From: Gnetum montanum
Lineage: Eukaryota; Streptophyta; Gnetopsida; Gnetales; Gnetaceae
Assembly (NCBI GenBank): GCA_015680685.1
Contig: MNCI01010504.1
Span: 824,502-888,501, forward strand
Direction of reading: 5' to 3'
DNA length: 64,000 bases
Shown here: positions 54,790 to 64,000 of the stretch, in pieces
Position numbering within the stretch: the stretch's first letter is position 1
Layout: the number at the start of each line of letters is the position of its first letter
Position numbers and translations under genes: made by a program
Notes under the pieces: model-generated
The model's input: the letters and a program-made list of their open reading frames with translations, nothing else
What the model was told of the DNA's origin: nothing
Databases searched by the model: none

Positions 54790-57130
54790 CGCGCAGAAGG
54801 TATTCCTTTATGTCGTCGTACCATTCGTTAGCGTGTGTTGTACTAACAGATGCGATTGGTAGCATGTCGAGAGTGTTGGTTATGGGCTCAGCACAACTGG
54901 TTACGGAGCTTGGTAGTGCGTGAAACATGTCAGGGGATATGTTTAATGCCAAGGTTGCTAATGCGTCTGCAATGGTATTGTCATTCCTAGAGATATGTTG
55001 GACATCAACATTTTCTAATTGTTTAAGTAGGTGTTTGGCCAAATCACAGTATGGTTGTAAATGTTGCGCTTTACACGTATAGACGTCTGTGACTTGGTTC
55101 ATGACTAGTTGTGAGTCCCCTCTGACTACAAGCCGTGTAATGTCTGAAGCTAGTGCGACCGCGAGACCTCTGAGGAAACCTTCATACTCTGCTATGTTAT
55201 TAGTACAATGAAAGTTGAAGCGATAGGCGAAAGGTTTAATTTCTCCAGAGGGGTATGTGATTATAGCGGCAGCACTTCCTCCTCGAGAGGTGGATGCTTC
55301 ATCAAAGTTTAGAATCGCGTCGTAGTCATCTGGCACTGTGTCTATTGCATTTACATTCTCGTCTGGGAATTTGGGTTCTATTGTACTTGGATCATGTGTT
55401 GGCGACGTGGTCATTTGATTTGCTATGTCTTGACCTTTTACTGATGATTGTGCCATGTAGTGCAGGTCAAACTCAGCTATGATTGCCTTCCAATGGGCTA
55501 TCCTGCTTGATTTGTAGATGTTTCCAGTTATAGCTCTGAGTACATTATCTTTGCAAATTATGTTAACTTGATTTTGGAAAAGATAATGTCGCCATTTCTT
55601 TAAAGAGAAAACTAAAGTTAAACATGACTTCAATACGTCGTTGTATCTTTTTTCGTGGGCAACTAATGCATGGCTCAGGTAGTATACAGGGACTTCAGTT
55701 CCGTCATCTCGTTTCTGGCACAACATGGATGCGATTGATGATTCTGATGTGGCCAGGTAGATGTAAAACGGCCTGTCGTTTTTGGGTGGGAATACAGTGG
55801 GTAGCCGAGCGAGTGCCATTTTAACGTTGTCAAATGCTTCTTGGCACTGCGGGGTCCATTCAAAATGGACATTTTTGCGTAGTAGGTGGTTCATAGGTGT
55901 GAGTTTTCCCGTCAAATTTTCTATGAACCTCCTGATGAACTGTAATCGACCTTGTAGCCCTCGAAGTTCGGTTAGATTGCTAGGTGGTTTCAGGTTTGTA
56001 ATGGCCTTAACCTTATCGGGGTCTACCCGTATCCCTGCCTCTGAGGCTACGAATCCAAGCATTTTACCTGTTTTGACGCCGAAGACGCATTTCTTTGGGT
56101 TAAGCCTTAGTTCGTATTTTAGACAACGTTTTAACACTAAGTCAAGATCCTGTACATGTTGTTCTGACGATTTTGATTTAACCACTATGTCATCTACATA
56201 ATCATTGAGCGAGTGTAAGATGTAATCGCTGAAAATATATGTCATCGCCCTTTGATATGTGGCCCCAGCGTTCTTGAGACCAAAAGGCATCATTGTGTAA
56301 CAAAAGGTTCCCCAAGGTGTCATGAAAGTGGTTCGGAGCTGGTGTTCTGGATTAATACGTATCTGGTTATATCCCGAGAACCCATCCATAAAGGATAACA
56401 GGGCGTGCCCAGCGGTTGAGTCAACTAGTTGATCAATGCTAGGTAAGGGGAAGTCATCCTTTATGGTTGCTACGTTAAGGTCCCGGAAGTCAATGCACAG
56501 GCGGATACTTCCGTTCTTCTTTGGGACTATAACCATGTTTGATACCCATTCGGCGTAATCAACAGCCCTAATGAAACCAGCTTGGTAGAGCTTGGTAATC
56601 TCACTACGAACTGCTAATGCCACCTCGGGTTTGACCTTTCGTGCTTTCTGTTTTACTGGCCTTAGTTTTGGATCAAGGATGATGTTGTGCTGGACGATAC
56701 GAGGGTCTAATCCGGGCATGTCTGTATAGGACCACGCAAATGCTTTCATATTGTCCCTAAGTACGTTTTCGATATCTTTAGCTAGACGTGGTTCTAGTAA
56801 CGCACTTAATTTTAGAATTTTAATTTCCCCATCGGGCATGGTGATGGGAGTTTCGGTTAGAGGATCTTCAGTAATGTTTTCGGCTTCAATGTCGAGGGAC
56901 TTTGTCATTCCCTCATATTCGTCAACCGTTTGCTGTGTTGAAGCTATTGTTGCGTCGTTTGCTGATGAGCTCGCATAGACGAGATTCACATCGATATTCC
57001 TTTCAACCGCGCCGTATGGTCCATCAATGACCAACGGCTTGGTTAAGCGCTTGCAATCCATTAGGCAAGTTCCTGTCAATAAATGGAGAGCCTGGTAAGA
57101 TAGCGGAGGTCGTTTTAGGTCTTTTGGCAA
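54734..57130 (-). CDS. RT, RNase H and archaeal-type RNase H of element E, one open frame of 798 codons
   Basis: Would copy element RNA into DNA. Residue positions count from the first Met: N-terminal part with FAWSYTDMPGLDP (131-143), IDFRDLN (213-219), FMDGFSGYNQI (247-257), MMPFGLKNAGATYQ (280-293) and the catalytic YVDD (311-314). The first RNase H lies at about 420-560; its acidic residues look lost (YLATSE where TDAS is usual, CKDN where TDH is usual). The archaeal-type RNase H spans about 605-735, with D610, E650, D672 and D722. The frame ends after a one-base shift that separates it from integrase at about 54785. The true translation start is unclear, because gag, protease and pol are separated by the antisense gene; an Ogre-like sense intron would be needed to join them. 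Confidence 0.92.
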   Translation of the reverse strand: MPKDLKRPPLSYQALHLLTGTCLMDCKRLTKPLVIDGPYGAVERNIDVNLVYASSSANDATIASTQQTVDEYEGMTKSLDIEAENITEDPLTETPITMPDGEIKILKLSALLEPRLAKDIENVLRDNMKAFAWSYTDMPGLDPRIVQHNIILDPKLRPVKQKARKVKPEVALAVRSEITKLYQAGFIRAVDYAEWVSNMVIVPKKNGSIRLCIDFRDLNVATIKDDFPLPSIDQLVDSTAGHALLSFMDGFSGYNQIRINPEHQLRTTFMTPWGTFCYTMMPFGLKNAGATYQRAMTYIFSDYILHSLNDYVDDIVVKSKSSEQHVQDLDLVLKRCLKYELRLNPKKCVFGVKTGKMLGFVASEAGIRVDPDKVKAITNLKPPSNLTELRGLQGRLQFIRRFIENLTGKLTPMNHLLRKNVHFEWTPQCQEAFDNVKMALARLPTVFPPKNDRPFYIYLATSESSIASMLCQKRDDGTEVPVYYLSHALVAHEKRYNDVLKSCLTLVFSLKKWRHYLFQNQVNIICKDNVLRAITGNIYKSSRIAHWKAIIAEFDLHYMAQSSVKGQDIANQMTTSPTHDPSTIEPKFPDENVNAIDTVPDDYDAILNFDEASTSRGGSAAAIITYPSGEIKPFAYRFNFHCTNNIAEYEGFLRGLAVALASDITRLVVRGDSQLVMNQVTDVYTCKAQHLQPYCDLAKHLLKQLENVDVQHISRNDNTIADALATLALNISPDMFHALPSSVTSCAEPITNTLDMLPIASVSTTHANEWYDDIKEYLLRGETTTFNQRTKGCSTQKF

Positions 57131-57177
57131 TCTTTAGTGTGCATGTATGAAAATGGATTAACATGATAGTGGAACGG

Positions 57178-57284
57178 NNNNNNNNNNNNNNNNNNNNNNN
57201 NNNNNNNNNNNNNNNNNNNNNNNNNNNNNNNNNNNNNNNNNNNNNNNNNNNNNNNNNNNNNNNNNNNNNNNNNNNNNNNNNNNN
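57178..57284. other. assembly gap (107 N)
   Basis: A run of N within hairpin array E-ii; the array probably continues across it. Confidence 0.99.
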
Positions 57285-57382
57285 AGTTTAATGCCTTACC
57301 GGGCAACGAACGGTAGTTTAATGCCTTACCGGGCAACGATCGGCAGTTTAATGCCTTACCAGGCAACGAACGGCAATTTAAT
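57285..57382. repeat. hairpin-motif array E-ii, upstream of the antisense promoter
   Basis: At least three tandem 30-bp units containing AGTTTAATGCCTTACCGGGC; the stem is TGCC...GGCA. The array borders the gap, so its size is unknown. Same position as B-ii. Confidence 0.85.
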
Positions 57383-57549
57383 GGCTAAATTTGGTGTTTT
57401 ATATGGTTTGTGTGTCTAAATTTTATATCTTTTTTTGAAAAATTCAAAACGAATTTCGAAAAAGCACGAAAAACGAGGCAAAAAGCAAGAAAAACGGAAA
57501 AGAGGCGGCGGCGGCATCAGCGTCAGCGTCAGCGTCAACGTCAACGCGC

Positions 57550-57557
57550 TATAAAAG
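57550..57557 (+). promoter_or_regulatory. TATA box of the antisense gene in element E
   Basis: TATAAAAG followed by GGG, after a GCGTCA repeat tract. The first ATGs downstream are 57788 and 57861; the latter continues in frame across the first splice site. Confidence 0.65.
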
Positions 57558-57595
57558 GGGAGAAGGGGCGTCATTTTGTCATTTGACTTTTGGAG

Positions 57596-57780
57596 CGTGA
57601 GCGTAAACTGCGAGCGTAACCCCAGCGTAGACGTCGAGCGAAACCCCAACGTAGATGCCGAGCGAAACCCCAACGTAGATGCCGAGCGAAACCCCAGCGT
57701 ATACGCCGAGAGAAAACCACAGCGTAGACGCCGTGCGCAAGCCACAGTATAGACGCCGACCAGACGAGCCACGGCGTAGA
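57596..57780. repeat. tandem 24-bp repeat in the 5' leader of the antisense gene in E
   Basis: About seven units resembling AACGTAGATGCCGAGCGAAA plus CCCC. Together with the palindromes of intron 1 they give the region its GCGTA-rich look. Open frames across them on both strands are by-products. Confidence 0.78.
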
Positions 57781-57968
57781 CGTCGAGATGGGCAGAGGCA
57801 AAGAACTAGAAGGCCGAGGACAAAGGACTCGAACTGACATTCACGGAGGAGAGTGAGGCGATGCTGCAGTGCCTACCCCGCCCGAACATCCGCACCTGGC
57901 CCGGATCTTTTGGCAGGTAGGCCTTTAACCCTGTTTTTGTTGATTTTTAGCGTCTGTTTTCTTTGTAG

Positions 57969-58432
57969 CGTAGACAGTTAGCGTAGGGTTTCGGCATATA
58001 CGCCGAGCGTGAAGGGTTTAGAGTAATATATCGGCGTAGACGCCGCGTGTGTTATTTTCGGCGTAGATTGTCGCGCCTTCGTTTCTACGGTGTCTAGCGT
58101 AGACGATTGTCGGCGTATACGCTCAATGTATACGCCAAGCGTAACTGTTTTCGTATGCCCAGCGTATACGCCGAGCGTAACTTTTCGTACGCCCAGCGTA
58201 TACGCCGAGCGTAACTTTTTTCGTACGCCGAGCGTAACTTTTTGTACGCCCAGCGTACACGCCAAGCGTATACGCCGAGCGTAACTTTTTGTATGTCCAG
58301 CGTATACGCCGAGCGTAACTGTTTTCGTATGCTCAGCATATATGCCGAGTGTAACAACGTCTCTACACCCGGCTTATACGCCCAGCGTAACTGTTTGTCT
58401 CTACGCCCAGTGTATACGCCGAGCGTAAGTTA
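57969..58432. repeat. GCGTATACGC palindrome array in intron 1 of the antisense gene in E
   Basis: About ten units such as CAGCGTATACGCCGAGCGTA followed by ACTTTT and a short spacer, 30-45 bp apart. The core equals that of the U3 array in the LTR of the same element (51823-52060). Confidence 0.82.
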
Positions 58433-58511
58433 GAAAAATTTTCTGCGAATGGCTAATTTCCAAAATGAAGTTTCCAGTATTGATCTTTGGTGTTGTTTCA
58501 ATGGCTTGCAG

Positions 58512-59318
58512 AGACATTGAGCCTCCCCTTCTAGTGATTGAGTTAGTTGGGGTTTTGACATGGTTTGGTCCTTTGGAGGGTGGTGACCCGACCCCGAATT
58601 TGGTCGTTGAGCACAATGGGGTCTGGTTCCAGGACGAGGCCTGCGAATTTTTGGCCTTCTTGCTGGACCATTTCAATGTCGTGGTTTGGTCTCACCTAGG
58701 CGAGGATGTGGCACGAAGCATCATTGAGGCCATGTTACTTGGCGCAGCGGAGGGCATCAGAATGTTTATGGAGGATATTGATGAAGGGCCGCTTGTCGTT
58801 GAGGGTGTTCCCCCTGGTGGTCTGGAATCTGCCCGTCCATTGACACGTGTGTGGGACCAGCTGCCGCGGGGGCCCAACTATATCAACAAAACATTGTTCT
58901 TAGCTGGCCGCGCGCACACCTTGTTTCAGAATCCTCCTGGCACAGTGTACCAGGTGGAAAGGTAATTTCGTCTTAGCTTTGGTTATTCCTCTCTTCTTCA
59001 CATTCAAATACTTACACTCGTTTCAACACATGTTTTTACCTTCCCGCAGGCCAAAAGTTACGCCAGATGGGGCCTACGCGGGCGACGATGGGATTGGATT
59101 GGCGCGTACGGCTGTGAAAGTGTTCATGGTGGGTCCCACCTTTCGCGGGACCATTTTGGCCCACACTAGGGACACCATGAAGAACTTCCCCAAGAGATTT
59201 TCAAAGGCATTTGCACAATGTGCCGCACGTGGCTGGTTGCACGCCGACTGGGCCCCTAATGGGCCAATTTTCCCATCTGCTTCTGATCTGGGTGAAACCT
59301 CAAAGCCCAACACTGAAA
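58512..59318 (+). other. degenerate FCP1/NIF-like (HAD superfamily) domain, exons 2-3 of the antisense gene in E
   Basis: More complete than in A because exon 2 has no stop. Motif I reads LVIELVGVL (Glu for the nucleophile Asp, Val for the second Asp). WSHLGEDVARSIIEAML follows the FLAFLLDHFNVVV strand. LTRVWDQLP and NKTLFLAGRAHTLFQNPPGT fit the LxxVWEK...NTLLxDDSPYKxxxNPPNT region of plant FCP1-like proteins, with the DD lost. Exon 3 (DDGIGLARTAVKVFMVGPT) fits the G-DLRxYLxxL tail. Loss of both catalytic Asp positions suggests a binding rather than an enzymatic role. Homology judged by eye. Confidence 0.62.
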
Positions 59319-62085
59319 GTAAGTGGCAATGTTTCCTAGATGTCGTGTTTGGTTTGGTCAATTTCCAAGTGTCAAGCTAATATGAAGGTTTTGGGTTTGC
59401 CTTTACAGCTGGCACCACCTCAGGCGGGGATCCCGTTGTGACCGGGAGGACTGAAACAACTCTTTCAATGAAGTTTGGTGAAACTAGTGCTGCCCAAAAG
59501 TGGTTACGGAAAAAAGCTTCACCATCTGTTGTTGCCTGTTTGGAACATGCAGGCCTCATGGCACTCTTTTTGGCCCCTAGCCCAAATGTGCCTATAGCAG
59601 AGATGATCGGGATTATGGATTCATTTGACAAATCCGTCTCCCGCTATAGCACCGTATTAAAGGTGTTAAAGTAATTTTTGAATTATCACCCCAGTTTTTT
59701 GCGGATTTGTTTGGTGTGCCTACAAGTGGTGTAAAAATCGTTACAGACAGAACGAATAAAGAAATTGACATGATCCGCGATTTAGAGGAGTGGTTAGGGG
59801 TGACGAAGGATGCCAAAGGATTCCCAATGCAGGGGAGGACGAAGGTTGAGGAAGTCAACGAGATTTATCCCCTATTTAGAGCACATTTATTTCCGAAGAC
59901 TCTATCGCAAGTCAAGAGTCTCGGGGTTGAAGTAGTACGAGTCATGCGCACTGTTCTAGAGGCTAGCGTGCGCTACAACTGGGCCAAATTTTTATTATCA
60001 GGAATGACCAAAGAGATAGAGCAGCTACGTTCGAACATAGAGGCGCAGTCCCATTTTACCTTCGCTTTCTTTGCCGGCTATATTCGCCACTTGGCCGAAT
60101 TTTTGGTGGTTCGTGGGGAAAACAAATTTGTTTTGCGTGATAGGAATCAGTTATCTCGCCCCTGGGTGAACCATTTATTCGACACAGCCAAGTTCCAAGA
60201 CGCCCCCGAGGGGATTGATGAATCCCTTACGATCACCACGGGTGGATCGTCTGGCCCCTCGCTTCACACACGTGATAGTATAGGGTTGGAACCCGATGAA
60301 GTACCCTATACTGCAAAGAAGGCGGAGCGGGTGGTCAAGGAAACAATAGGCAAAGCGAAATCCAAGTTGGGGAAGCGTGAAAACACGGCTAAGGGAACTA
60401 GTGAGATTGAGCCGCCCAGAGTAAAGCAGATTCAATTTAAAATTCCTGGTAAACTTCTTATCTTTATTTTTCTTGTCTTGCAAATAGTTTTAACGGTTAC
60501 TGGTTGTATGTAACTGACTTCATTTGTTTTGTATTGAGCAGTCAAGAGACACGATTTGCGGACCATACCAGAGGACGAGGAGTTAACCGACCCGGTGGGA
60601 GTAACTGATTTGCTGGGGGAAGAAACTAGAGGAACTGGAGGTACCGAACCCCTAGATGATCAAGCGGAGACTGAAGAAATGTTCAGCAGCTTTCTTACAG
60701 GGGACCTTGAGCTTGGAGACCCTCCGATGCAGGAGGAGATCAGAAGGAATAGTATGTCTCTTTACTTAGTTGTGTAGCCTAATATATTCCTAGATTACCT
60801 TATTCTGAATTTTTTTTGTTTGACTCAGAGGAGAGCGAGACCATCCCAGAGAAGGAGTCAGAGATCCCCCCCGAAGTGCCTCCAAAGGTTAGCGCCTCGT
60901 GCACTGATGGACCTTTTACTTGGATGGAAATGCCAAGTAAAAGGGATTTCGTAGCTGGGGTGGCCGAAGAGGTTGTCAAGCGGATCGAAGGGATCAATCT
61001 TGACATAGGTACGGGTGCATCCAAAGATTTTTACTATGTTAGAGTTTGATGCTCAATTCTATTTGTTCTAACATTTGTCTTTTCCCTATGGACAGGTGCC
61101 CAACTGAGGTGGGATCCATCGAAACCTGTCAATATGGAGAGTTTGCCTACACTTTCTCCTGAAGTTGAACAAGTGCCCAGACCTGTTTATGAAGAGGTAG
61201 CAGAGGGCTTCGTTCACAATGCCAAAGCGGTATGGACGTGTAGGTGATCCATTGAACAATTGTGGCTCCAAATTCAGGCAAAAGAGAAGGAGAATTCTGA
61301 ATTGTCAACGGAACGTGATGATTTGAAGGCCCGATACGAGCTTGCCGCAGCTAAATTAAGCAATGATCGCTCTTGGCGGACCTCTGAGGTCACGTATACA
61401 AGGTATTGGAACCTACTCAATTGCCATGTGGGGCTGATACGGAGACTAGGGGAGCTCAGGGCCAAAATTGGTTTGCTGAACACAAAATGCCAAGATTGGA
61501 AGGCTTTCGCCTCCAAAGTACGCAAATGGGGGCAAGATGAGAAGAACCACAAACACCAGTACAAGAAGTCACTAAAAGAAGTGTCTATTGAGAAGCGTTA
61601 GTTAGAAATGTTTGTGGAGGGTCTTGGTCTGCACTCTGCCTTTGACACATTCGCCCAAAACACAATTGTAGAGATGGAATCTCCTAAATGACGGATAACG
61701 ACAGCCTCCGGGGAGGTGTCGGTGGGCGAATTTCCTTTGAAACGTCCCACCTGGTTAGATGTTGACAAGGGGAAGGCTCTAGCAGATATTGAGTTGGGTC
61801 TCGATGTGACAGACTGGGCAAGTGTTTCTGAAGAGGAGATCCTGCGGTGACTTGAATTCGGCTTGGGGGGACCTCCTATGGTAAGCATTTTGTCTTTTTG
61901 GATTTAATTGATTTGACTAATGTTTGGAATTTTGACATTCGCTCATTTTTTTGTGTTGATTATTTCCTCTTTGGTCTTTTTAGGATGAAGGTGGGGATGA
62001 GACTGGAGAAGCTGGCCCCAGTGGAGCAGGGGCCTCTGATGTTGGCGGGCCCAAGGAGGATGATCCTCATGCCCCAGACGTTTAG

Positions 62086-62605
62086 CACTTTAGCATTTTT
62101 CATTTTTCGATTTATACTGAAACTGTAACTTGAACATTATGAAATGAACAGAGATGGTTGATTGTATGTAATAACATGCATATATATATATTTTTGTTGT
62201 TGATTTTGGGTTTAACATGCCATAGAAATGTAAAATATTTTGGTTTGTTTTCTGTTTTAAGTGCAATACAGGAAGCGATTATAAAAGTAGAACGAAAAGC
62301 AAGTACTAGTTTATGGCCATTTCGGGCCCCATGTGTAGTTTATGGCCATTTCGGGCCCATGTGTAGTTTATGGCCATTTCAGGCCCCATGCGTAATCAAG
62401 GGATGTTTTGGAGGACGTAGATAGATTTCTCGGCTAACCGATCATTGCTGATCGTGGCTAGTTTTGTGTTGTTGTGGACATGATAGTTTAGTGTCATTTC
62501 GGACCGGGAGTGGCATTTAATTATTTTTTTTTCTGTTTTATCATAGTTTAGTGTCATTTCGGACTTTTTATAGTTTAACGTCATTTCGGACTACGAGTGG
62601 CAGTA
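62086..62605. repeat. 3' flank of the antisense gene with hairpin array E-iii
   Basis: AT-rich sequence, then three copies of AGTTTATGGCCATTTCGGGC at about 62308-62385 (stem GGCC...GGCC), then three copies of AGTTTAGTGTCATTTCGGAC type (stem GTC...GAC) at about 62480-62595. Two stem types stand side by side in one array. It lies just downstream of the protease end in element sense. Confidence 0.8.
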
Positions 62606-63547
62606 TCACTTCAGTAATTTTTTGATCTTTTTCGTTTTAATGTTAAATGATGTTTCAATAGGTATGATCTGATACTCAGCGTCACCTTCGCTGATTACAT
62701 TAAATGGTAATTCGGCCCAAGGGACCTCTGATGGAGTGTCTTTTGTGTTAACGCTTTCGGATATTTCAATGTTCGTAGGGAGCTCTATATCAGTTTTTAC
62801 TTGAGGGGGCACAGACATTTCTGTTTGAGGAGGCTTTTGTTCCACATCAAAAGATTTACTACTTACCGATGATCGTAGATCTTCATTATTTTGGCTAGGC
62901 TTTTGAAGTTTGACTTTCGAGCCCTGGTCCATGTCCACATGCGATGAGATAATAGGAGTAACTGCTTCGCCATGTATGACGATATCTCCGCCTTCATAAG
63001 GCAGATGAATTTCCTGATGGATAGGAGAAGAGACAGCTCTTAGTTGGGCTAGCCATGGTCTTCCCAATATCAGGTTGAACCCTGGCATCTCGTCCACTAC
63101 TAGGAATTCAGCAGATGTAGGGAATTGATCTCCCACTATAAAGTCTAAGGTTATTGAGCCTTTCACCATTACGCGTGACCCACTGAATGACTTTAAACAT
63201 GTAGTCGTGGCTGGTTTAAGTAGTTCAGTAAGCCCTAGCTGCTCGATAATGTGGTACGGCGCGACGTTTGTCGCAGCTCCATCGTCTACGTGGACCCTAT
63301 GTATTTTAAATCGGTTTATACAGATTGTTATGAACCTGGGAGCTGTTGTCACCTCCTTCGTTCTTTTATCAACCTTGATGTTGTCTTCATGAAAGTTTAG
63401 AGGCTTAGGAGTAGTTCCATGAGGTGAGAACATCACTGCATGGATGGAGGGTTCATTTGGGGGTAAATCCTCGCTCACCGGGATTGATGTTAACATGCGC
63501 ACTAGAGCTTCCCGTTGCGTTTGAGATGTTAATACTAAGTCATACAA
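62606..63547 (-). pseudogene. protease of element E, open from a Met after a stop
   Basis: Residue positions from the Met: a leader with YDLVLTSQTQREALVRMLTS (2-21), a charged linker, then the retropepsin core with VHVDDGAATNVAPYH (85-99, active-site D88-D89-G90), VGDQFPTSAEFLVVDEMPGF (138-157) and ILGRPWLAQ (160-168). A long tail follows with HLPYEGGDIVIHGEAVTP and an acidic Ser/Gln-rich end, finishing KTKKIKKLLK. The leader continues the gag frame across a TAA at about 63564 (CAA in A). The core itself shows no damage. Confidence 0.88.
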
Positions 63548-63565
63548 GCTCAGTGAAGTGTTTTT

Positions 63566-64000
63566 TTATTTTAATGCTTGCGTGACTTGTGTCAAGGCGG
63601 CTGCGAATTTTTCACTGTTGGGGGTATTTCTATCGGTGCTGATTGGATCCATTGGACCCAACAGTTTTATCTCCCGTCTTGTTGGTTTGTCAGTTTTTGG
63701 AGCTGTCGTTTCGGATGATTGATGTTTTTCAGATGACTCACCTTCATTGCCTGTGCTTGGTTGATCAATAGATGATGACATGGGCACGGAGTTGAGGGGA
63801 GTGGGCTCAGGTAGCCCCAGAGCTAACCCTTGGCACTCTTTCTCCATACGTTCACGCGCGAGTCTATCTCTGGGACATTCTCGCATGCGGCGTGGAGATG
63901 CCGTTGGTTTTGGCATTTCGGGTTGCCCTGGGAGTTTTACCACATATGGGGTTGGACGAGGTGACGCTTGTACTGTTGGATGTGCTTAGTTAGAGGGCTG
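63566..64000 (-). pseudogene. gag C-terminal part of element E, cut by the window edge
   Basis: A basic and Pro/Ser/Thr-rich linker (for example RRMRECPRDRLARERMEKEC) leads to KLLGPMDPISTDRNTPNSEK, then FAAALTQVTQALK and the stop before KNTSLSLYDLV. It matches the last third of the A gag (ALKQKNTTLSLYDLL). The capsid core and Cys/His cluster would be to the right of the window. Confidence 0.8.

Larger units (their letters stand above)
57861..62085 (+). pseudogene. antisense eight-exon gene of element E, with an FCP1-like domain
   Basis: Same gene as at 15090-19238. Exons from GT-AG sites and frame: 57861-57916, 58512-58961, 59050-59318, 59409-60448, 60542-60751, 60829-61008, 61096-61880, 61984-62085. 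Intron phases 2, 2, 1, 1, 1, 1 agree with A. Exon 2 has LLVIELVGVL (motif-I position), FQDEACEFLAFLLDHFNVVV, WSHLGEDVA and NKTLFLAGRAHTLFQNPPGT. Exon 3 ends with AARGWLHADW (A has CQELGWLHDDW). Exon 4 has FFADLFGVPTSGVK and LSQVKSLGVEVVRVMRTVLE, aligned to FADLFGVPSNDLPVK and LSQAKFFSVEQTHIMREVLE of A. Exon 7 starts GAQLRWDPSKP. Exon 8 is acidic. Damage: a one-base frameshift near 59671 in exon 4, and four stops in exon 7 (near 61246, 61599, 61690 and 61847), each explicable by C-to-T. Function unknown. Confidence 0.8.
51031..64000 (-). mobile_element. element E: youngest of the stack, Tat/Ogre-like, running off the right edge
   Basis: 3' LTR 51031-52197, PPT, array E-i, integrase (54789-53587), RT to archaeal-type RNase H in one open frame (57130-54734), array E-ii with an assembly gap, antisense gene (57861-62085), array E-iii, protease (63547-62606) and part of gag (to the edge). 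No 5' LTR in the window. One frameshift and a few stops in pol make it the best-preserved pol in the window. Possible left target duplication CCGCC (51026-51030). Confidence 0.9.

Noticed and set aside
57571-58357. Several frames of 75-95 codons on both strands with peptide repeats
   Set aside because: They are translations of the 24-bp tandem repeat and the GCGTATACGC array in the leader and intron 1 of the antisense gene.

Overview
The window is plant nuclear DNA made almost entirely of nested LTR retrotransposons. I recognise no host housekeeping gene, tRNA, rRNA or CRISPR array. The evidence for a land plant with a large, repeat-rich genome is the Ty3/gypsy lineages present (Tat/Ogre-like elements with an extra archaeal-type RNase H, and an Athila-like element), LTRs of 1.2-1.9 kb with TATAAATA boxes, GT-AG introns, and heavy C-to-T decay. 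The species cannot be named from this sequence.

Layout. 1-8084: AT-rich DNA with a decayed reading frame (about 1600-2520), then the integrase, RNase H and RT remains of an old minus-strand Athila-like element (Z). 8085-25361: element A, complete with two 1548-bp LTRs and a TATCC target duplication, inserted into Z. 25367-about 31550: the rest of Z (protease, gag, PBS, 5' LTR). About 31570-32214: a second Athila-like gag fragment (Y). From 32220 four related elements are stacked, each interrupting the one before: B (32220-41219, minus), C (41220-46108, minus), D (46109-51030, plus) and E (51031 to the window end, minus). Their other halves lie beyond the right edge. Decay is heaviest in B and lightest in E, as expected for successive insertions.

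A, B, C, D and E belong to one superfamily. Read in their own sense, the internal order is gag, protease, a roughly 3.5-5 kb insert, RT, RNase H, archaeal-type RNase H, integrase. The insert holds the main discovery: an eight-exon gene on the opposite strand, with its own TATA box, full in A (15090-19238) and E (57861-62085) and truncated in B (40048-41219). The first half of its product looks like a degenerate FCP1/NIF-type HAD phosphatase domain. The middle is an unassigned helical domain, followed by acidic linkers and a coiled-coil-like tail. Both full copies now carry stops, and E also a frameshift, but exon order, most splice phases and protein sequence are conserved between two diverged elements.

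A second system is a family of short hairpin motifs: a constant AGTTTA followed by a 4-6 bp stem whose two arms change together between arrays (for example GGCC/GGCC, TGCC/GGCA, AGTC/GACT). Arrays sit between integrase and the 3' LTR, and also flank the antisense gene. Each element also has family-specific palindrome arrays in U3 and an inverted repeat that bridges the 3' LTR and the polypurine tract.
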